From Pseudomonadota bacterium (GTDB lineage Bacteria > Pseudomonadota > Alphaproteobacteria > Rhizobiales > Hyphomicrobiaceae), in the NCBI GenBank assembly GCA_023405815.1, contig JAEXXM010000063.1, positions 1 through 36,478 of the forward strand: DNA of 36,478 nt, given 5' to 3'. This document shows, in pieces, positions 32,351 through 36,478 of this stretch. Positions within the stretch are counted from its first letter, which is position 1. Each line of letters opens with the position of its first letter. A program made the translations under genes and the position numbers. The notes beneath the pieces were generated by a model, which was not told the origin of the DNA, did not search any database, and was given only the letters and a program-made list of their open reading frames with translations.

Positions 32351-32485
32351 GTGAAGCGCACTTATCAACCGAGCCGGCTCGTCCGCAAGCGTCGCCACGG
32401 CTTTCGCAAGCGGATGCTGACCAAAGGCGGCGTTCGCGTGCTTAATCGCCGGCGCGCCAAGGGCCGCAAGCGCCTGTCGGCCTAA
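32351..32485 (+). CDS. rpmH: 50S ribosomal protein L34
   Basis: A 44-residue, strongly basic ribosomal protein of the large subunit. It starts at GTG 32351 with KRTYQPSRLVRKRRHGFRKR after the initiator, continues through the conserved MLTKGGVRVLNRRRAKGRKRLSA and ends at TAA. Length and sequence match bacterial L34 throughout. GGAG lies eight bases before the GTG. It is followed 69 bases later by rnpA, the near-universal bacterial order, and preceded by a near-consensus promoter. Confidence 0.98.
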   Translation: MKRTYQPSRLVRKRRHGFRKRMLTKGGVRVLNRRRAKGRKRLSA

Positions 32486-32554
32486 GCGGAGTGGGCCAAA
32501 CCCTCCGGCTGGCCGCCATCTCGCGCAGCCCTCGTTGGGCAGGGAAATTGCGCC

Positions 32555-32929
32555 GTGGCCCCCGCTACCCTCAAGAAGCGCAGCGAGTTTCTCTGGGTCA
32601 GAGGCGGCCTGCGCTGGAGCACGCCGGGGTTCGTCTTGGAGGCGCGCGCGCGGCCGGACACTTCCGCGCCGGGCAGCGCACGGTTCGGATTTACCGTTTC
32701 AAAGAAGGTTGGTGGCGCGGTCGAGCGCAACAGGATCAAGCGCCGCCTACGGGCGTTGACCGCGGGCCTCGCGCCGGGCCGTACCCTGCCGGGCTTCGAC
32801 TACGTGCTGATCGCACGCTCTGCCGCCATGGCGCGAAGCTTCGCCGATCTCAGATCGGACCTCGACCAGGCCCTCACACGCGTTCATCAACCCCCGGGGC
32901 AAAAGCGCCGAGGAGCGAAAAACGCATGA
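32555..32929 (+). CDS. rnpA: Ribonuclease P protein component
   Basis: Small basic protein of 124 residues that binds the RNase P RNA and helps it trim the 5' leader of pre-tRNAs. The family core FGFTVSKKVGGAVERNRIKRRLR, with the conserved RNR helix, is intact, preceded by the LKKRSEFLWVRGG strand-helix segment. The start is GTG 32555 with AGGGA upstream. The C-terminal tail (QPPGQKRRGAKNA) is basic and probably flexible. It follows rpmH on the same strand and its stop overlaps a possible small ORF by ATGA. Confidence 0.95.
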   Translation: MAPATLKKRSEFLWVRGGLRWSTPGFVLEARARPDTSAPGSARFGFTVSKKVGGAVERNRIKRRLRALTAGLAPGRTLPGFDYVLIARSAAMARSFADLRSDLDQALTRVHQPPGQKRRGAKNA

Positions 32930-33042
32930 CTTCCGGCTTTGCGATCCAAGCCTCTCGGAGTATTTGCACTTGCGCCAACAAGAGCGCGGTCCTCGCCCAT
33001 TGGCCGGCGGGTGGCTCCAGCGGGCAACGAGAACGGCGCTGA
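32926..33042 (+). CDS. Possible 38-residue small ORF between rnpA and yidC
   Basis: ATG at 32926 overlaps the rnpA stop as ATGA and has AGGAG about ten bases upstream; the frame runs 38 codons to 33042, ending seven bases before yidC. The product (three cysteine/threonine-rich turns, then Gly/Ser/Arg-rich) resembles nothing I know and lacks the RxCRxxPTCSxY motif of YidD, whose gene usually sits here. It may be a translational bridge to yidC rather than a functional protein. Confidence 0.25.
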   Translation: MTSGFAIQASRSICTCANKSAVLAHWPAGGSSGQRERR

Positions 33043-33049
33043 GGCATAG

Positions 33050-34897
33050 ATGCAAGACCCCGATCAACAGCGAAATCTACTGATTGCCGTCGTGCTGTCG
33101 ATGGCGGTTCTGCTCGGCTGGCAGCTCTTCTATGCCGGCCCCAAGATGAAGGAGGAGCAGGCGCGACAGCGTGCGCAGCAGGAGCTCGTCCAAAAGCAGC
33201 AAGAGGCCGCCAAGCCCGCGAGTCCGGCAGCGACGCCCGGCGCGCCGCCGGCTCCGGCCCAGGCCGCCGGCGAGGATGGCATCGCGACGTCTCCGCGCCT
33301 CTCCATTGAGACGCCCTCGGTAAAGGGCTCGATCGCGCTGCGCTCGGGCCGCTTCGACGACCTCGTGCTCGTCAAGTATCACGAGACGGTCGACCCCAAG
33401 AGCCCGAACGTCGTCCTCCTGTCCCCTAACAACAGCGCGCATCCCTATTTTGCCGAGTTTGGTTGGGTGCCGGCGGCCGGGTCGAACGTCAAAGTTCCGG
33501 ACCGCGATAGCCTGTGGCAGGCGCAAGGCGCCGGCACGCTCACCCCGGCAACGCCCGTCACCCTCGCGTGGGACAACGGCGCCGGCATCGTATTCAAACG
33601 CACCGTCTCCATCGACGAGAACTACATGTTCAAGATCGTCGATGAGGTCGAGAACAAGTCGGCAGCCGCCATCGCGCTGGCGCCGTATGCTCGCGTGCAC
33701 CGTTACGGCACTCCGAAGCTCGAGAACAACTGGATCCTGCACGAGGGTTTGATCGGCGTCATCGGCGCCCAGGGCGAGCAGCGCACCGGATATTCGTCCG
33801 CCGTTGAGGACGGCCCGCGCACGTTTGACCCCGCAACCGGCGGCTGGCTCGGCTTCACCGAGAAATACTGGGCCGCAACCGTCATCCCCGATCAGACGGC
33901 TCAATACCGCGCCACGTTCTCGGCCCAGGCGCCGAAGCTGCCGAGCGACCAGGCGTCCTTCCAGGCCGACTACATGCGCGACGTAATCAGCATCGCGCCC
34001 GGCGAGACAGGCAAGGTCTCCTCGCAGTTGTTTGCCGGCGCTAAGCAGATGCAGCTTCTGCAGCAGTACCAGAACAGCGGCATCCAGCAGTTCGACCTGC
34101 TGATCGACTGGGGCTGGTTCTTCTTCATCACCAAGCCGCTGTTCCGCCTGATGGAGGCGATCAACTCCATCGTCCATAACTTCGGCGTGACCATCCTCAT
34201 CCTCACCGTTCTCGTGCGGCTCGCATTCTTCCCGCTCGCCAACAAGCAGTATGGGGCCATGGCGAAGATGAAGAAGCTGCAGCCGCAGATGGAGCAGCTG
34301 CGCGAGCGCTACAAGGACGACAAGGTCAAGCAGCAGCAGGAGCTCATGGAGCTCTACAAGCGCGAGAAGGTGAACCCCGTCGCCGGCTGCTTGCCGATCC
34401 TCCTGCAGATTCCGGTGTTCTTCGCGCTCTACAAGGTGCTGTACATCACCATCGACATGCGCCACGCGCCGTTCTTCGGCTGGATCAAGGATCTGTCGGC
34501 GCCCGACCCGACATCGCTGTTCAACCTGTTCGGACTGCTACCGTTCGCCGTACCCGAGTTCCTGCACATCGGCGTGTGGCCGCTGATCATGGGCATCACC
34601 ATGTGGCTGCAGATGCAGCTCAATCCACAGCAGCCCGATCCCGTCCAGCAGCAGATCTTCAACTGGATGCCGGTGATCTTCACCTTCCTGCTGGCGTCGT
34701 TCCCCGCTGGATTGGTGATCTACTGGGCCTGGAGCAACATCCTCTCGCTCGCCCAGCAGTATTACATCATGCGCAGGCAGGGCACCGAGATCCACCTCAT
34801 GGGCAACATCTCGCGCCAATACCGCTCGGTCGCCGGAATGGCAGGGCGCGGCGCCGACGCGATCAGGCGACGACCCGGCAAGGAAAAGGGCGAGTAG
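33050..34897 (+). CDS. yidC: Membrane protein insertase YidC
   Basis: Inner-membrane insertase of 615 residues (Oxa1 family) that inserts and folds membrane proteins with or without SecYEG. It has the Gram-negative layout: an N-terminal TM1 (NLLIAVVLSMAVLLGWQLFYA), a Gln/Ala/Pro-rich linker, a large periplasmic beta-sandwich domain (about 85-350), then the conserved core with five helices. Core features include WGWFFFITKPLFRLM, the cytoplasmic hairpin KMKKLQPQMEQLRERYKDDK, NPVAGCLPILLQIPVFFALYKVL and a basic C-terminal tail. The conserved hydrophilic-groove arginine lies in LTVLVRLAFFPL. It is followed after 35 bases by engB. Confidence 0.97.
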   Translation: MQDPDQQRNLLIAVVLSMAVLLGWQLFYAGPKMKEEQARQRAQQELVQKQQEAAKPASPAATPGAPPAPAQAAGEDGIATSPRLSIETPSVKGSIALRSGRFDDLVLVKYHETVDPKSPNVVLLSPNNSAHPYFAEFGWVPAAGSNVKVPDRDSLWQAQGAGTLTPATPVTLAWDNGAGIVFKRTVSIDENYMFKIVDEVENKSAAAIALAPYARVHRYGTPKLENNWILHEGLIGVIGAQGEQRTGYSSAVEDGPRTFDPATGGWLGFTEKYWAATVIPDQTAQYRATFSAQAPKLPSDQASFQADYMRDVISIAPGETGKVSSQLFAGAKQMQLLQQYQNSGIQQFDLLIDWGWFFFITKPLFRLMEAINSIVHNFGVTILILTVLVRLAFFPLANKQYGAMAKMKKLQPQMEQLRERYKDDKVKQQQELMELYKREKVNPVAGCLPILLQIPVFFALYKVLYITIDMRHAPFFGWIKDLSAPDPTSLFNLFGLLPFAVPEFLHIGVWPLIMGITMWLQMQLNPQQPDPVQQQIFNWMPVIFTFLLASFPAGLVIYWAWSNILSLAQQYYIMRRQGTEIHLMGNISRQYRSVAGMAGRGADAIRRRPGKEKGE

Positions 34898-34932
34898 CGC
34901 GCCCGGCAGCGAGTGGCCGGCAGGATGGTGGC

Positions 34933-35577
34933 ATGACTGAGCTCGACAAATCGCTGCTCGTTGCCGGCGAGCGGTTGTTCGAGCGGCGCTGGCAGCTCTT
35001 GAAGAGCGTGCCGGCACTGGAGTTTCTGCCTCCCGCCGACCGCACCGAGATTGCCTTTGCCGGCCGCTCCAACGTCGGCAAGTCGAGCCTCCTCAACGCC
35101 CTCGTGCGCCAGGGCGGCCTCGCCCGCACCTCGAACACACCCGGCCGCACGCAGGAGCTCAACTATTTCGAAAGCCCGGGCGAGCCGCTCTTCCTCGTCG
35201 ACATGCCCGGATACGGCTACGCCAAGGCCCCGGTGGAGAAGGTCGCAGCCTGGGGCGCGCTGGTCACCGACTACCTGCGCGGACGGACTACGCTCGCGCG
35301 CGTCTTCCCGCTCATCGACGCCCGCCACGGTATCAAGCCGACCGACGAGCAGATCGCAGGAATTCTCGACGACGCTGCTGTCACCTATCAGGCAGTGCTG
35401 ACCAAGGCGGACAAGATCAACGCCCACGAGCTAGCGAAGGTGCGCGAGGCAACCGCCGCTGCCATGTCGAAGCATCCGGCCGCCTTCCCGCACGTCATTG
35501 AGACATCTGCCGAAAGGAACCTCGGCATCGACGAGCTGCGCGCGACCATCGCCGGCATCCTCTCCGATCGTACGTAG
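34933..35577 (+). CDS. engB: Ribosome biogenesis GTPase EngB/YsxC
   Basis: Essential-type cytoplasmic GTPase of 214 residues needed for late 50S subunit assembly. G1 GRSNVGKSS, G2 threonine in TSNTPGRTQ, G3 DMPGYGYA (the EngB form), G4 TKAD and G5 ETSAE are all present, and the N-terminus (FLPPADRTEIAFAGRSN) matches the family. ATG 34933 with AGGATGG upstream gives the usual length; the open frame continues back to 34576 inside yidC and is not coding. It closes the rpmH-rnpA-yidC-engB run. Confidence 0.96.
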   Translation: MTELDKSLLVAGERLFERRWQLLKSVPALEFLPPADRTEIAFAGRSNVGKSSLLNALVRQGGLARTSNTPGRTQELNYFESPGEPLFLVDMPGYGYAKAPVEKVAAWGALVTDYLRGRTTLARVFPLIDARHGIKPTDEQIAGILDDAAVTYQAVLTKADKINAHELAKVREATAAAMSKHPAAFPHVIETSAERNLGIDELRATIAGILSDRT

Positions 35578-35615
35578 CACACGCACCTGGGCCACGCGCG
35601 CGTCCCCAAAAGGGG

Positions 35616-35643
35616 CATCCTCGGGCTTGTCCCGAGAACCCAG
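35616..35643. repeat. REP-like intergenic palindrome, copy 1
   Basis: CATCCTCGGGCTTGTCCCGAG... contains the stem CTCGGG/CCCGAG around CTTGT, followed by AACCCAG. It resembles the short CCTCGGG-type palindromes scattered between genes in many Rhizobiales. It lies just after engB, next to a CCCC-AAAA-GGGG mini-hairpin (35604-35615). Confidence 0.5.
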
Positions 35644-35686
35644 CTCTCAACCAGGTCAACGTGCGAAGGAGAATGCTGCATGCCGG

Positions 35687-35709
35687 ATCCTCGGCATAAG
35701 GCCGAGGAT
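35687..35709. repeat. REP-like intergenic palindrome, copy 2
   Basis: ATCCTCGGC (35687-35695) and GCCGAGGAT (35701-35709) form a perfect nine-base stem around ATAAG, with flanks CCGG and GACAG. It is a relative of copy 1, about 45 bases away. Together they probably act as a bidirectional transcript end between the convergent engB and the next gene. Confidence 0.55.
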
Positions 35710-35746
35710 GACAGTTGAAGGCATGAGCCGTTGCGAGGAAATCTGC

Positions 35747-36478
35747 CTACCCGCCGATCATCCTCCCGACGATCGCGAAGGCGCCTTCGCCGAACTTGGC
35801 GAGCAGGCCACCGGCCACCGCCGCCGCACCCCAGCCGATCCAGCGCGAAGCAACCTGCGTGTAGTTCGTGCGCACGCGCACTGTGATGACCTGATCCGGA
35901 AGCGCTGTCTCCGCGACCAAGCCATCGGCGCTCATCGTCCGCGCCGAGATGATGAGCTGAAGGCGTTTGCGTCCCGCCTCCCGCGGCGTCACGTGCCAGC
36001 GCCAGCTCGCGAAATCGTCTTGCGACATGAGCGTCGCCCGCTCGATCCACTGCGTCTCAGGCGACGCCGTCTCGATATAAAAGCCGCCGTCGGGCGCACG
36101 CAGCCGCACCGACATCGCCTTCGTGATCATGACCTCGTGCTGATAGGCGGCACCCCCGCCCTGCAGCCCTTCCGCCAGCGCCTGCACATCGGCCCGCGCG
36201 ATCCGCACCTCGATCATCGCCGGCACCGCAACGCGCATCGAGCGGGGAATGTTCTCGACCAGCTGGCCGATCTCCGCACGCCCCGACGCGCCGCGACCGG
36301 CGGGGCGCGGCATCGGTTGAGCCTGTGGCGGTATCTGCCGGTTCTTCGCCTCATGGCCAGCCGATCCGCCGGGTGCAGTTCCGCCGCCGAACCCACGCTC
36401 CGGCTCAGGCCACGGCGCGAGCGGCGGCGGTCCCGGACGCGGAGCGCCGGCGGCCGGTGGAAAGGGAGGCGGCAGAGG
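35747..36478 (-). CDS. Proline-rich, C-terminally membrane-anchored protein (partial, N-terminus outside window)
   Basis: The open frame runs from the window edge for 243 codons to the stop at 35747. Its first 70 or so residues are a low-complexity Pro/Gly linker (PPPFPPAAG, GPPPLAPWPEPE, NRQIPPQAQPMPRP). Then comes a folded-looking module (IPRSMRVAVPAMIEVRIARADV, RLRAPDGGFYIETASPETQW, FASWRWHVTPREAGRKRLQL, TALPDQVITVRVRTNY), and a C-terminal hydrophobic helix (WIGWGAAAVAGGLLAKFGEGAF). From memory, similar C-terminal modules occur in rhizobial proteins with N-terminal signalling domains such as TIR, but the decisive N-terminal part is not in the window, so no function is assigned. The internal ATG at 36313 is unlikely to be the true start. 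Confidence 0.7.
   Translation of the reverse strand, partial: PLPPPFPPAAGAPRPGPPPLAPWPEPERGFGGGTAPGGSAGHEAKNRQIPPQAQPMPRPAGRGASGRAEIGQLVENIPRSMRVAVPAMIEVRIARADVQALAEGLQGGGAAYQHEVMITKAMSVRLRAPDGGFYIETASPETQWIERATLMSQDDFASWRWHVTPREAGRKRLQLIISARTMSADGLVAETALPDQVITVRVRTNYTQVASRWIGWGAAAVAGGLLAKFGEGAFAIVGRMIGG

Overview
The window reads as GC-rich chromosomal DNA of an alphaproteobacterium, most likely of the order Hyphomicrobiales (Rhizobiales). Evidence for this is the rpmH-rnpA-yidC-engB block, an alphaproteobacterial-type porin, a Sit metal transporter with a Mur/Fur-like operator, EcfG-type (GGAAC-N17-CGTT) stress promoters, and the transglutaminase / permuted ATP-grasp / alpha-E gene set typical of this order. 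Genus cannot be fixed from the sequence. It is dense core-like DNA: no insertion sequence, CRISPR array, prophage or transposase was seen, and no gene-free stretch exceeds about 300 bases.

Layout. (1) 90-3709: sugar metabolism and stress, with a PfkB kinase, trehalose-6-phosphate phosphatase (otsB), a small low-affinity iron permease-like membrane protein (minus strand), and a ROK-family protein whose two lobes are in swapped order (circular permutation). The iron permease and the ROK gene diverge from two back-to-back EcfG-like promoters. (2) 3887-8128: an RND efflux adaptor and pump without an outer membrane channel gene. (3) 8113-11770, minus strand: sitABCD-type Mn/Fe ABC importer, every junction an ATGA overlap, driven by a good sigma-70 promoter followed by a 21-bp perfect palindrome. 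(4) 11795-14246: a membrane GGDEF protein and a porin. (5) 14248-22359: a zinc-ribbon metallopeptidase facing a large transglutaminase-DUF2126 fusion, a permuted ATP-grasp/alpha-E protein and a second transglutaminase; this is the most system-like locus, a predicted peptide/amide-bond forming and cleaving set. (6) 22369-27283, minus strand: HlyD adaptor, RbbA-type double-ATPase/permease fusion and a second ABC-2 permease (the yhiI-rbbA-yhhJ arrangement). (7) 27453-28895: an unrecognised 373-residue protein and tRNA-Arg(ACG). (8) 29009-32098, minus strand: a disulfide-reductase-like flavoprotein that has lost its redox cysteines, followed by a HAMP histidine kinase. (9) 32232-35577: rpmH, rnpA, yidC, engB, with rpmH too short for ordinary ORF calling and yidD missing from its usual place. 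(10) 35616-36478: REP-like palindromes and the C-terminal part of a proline-rich, membrane-anchored protein running off the window.

Most of this is recognisable biology. The items most worth a second look are the lobe-swapped ROK protein, the divergent EcfG promoters in front of it, the amidoligase/transglutaminase locus, the cysteine-less flavoprotein, and the orphan protein next to tRNA-Arg.
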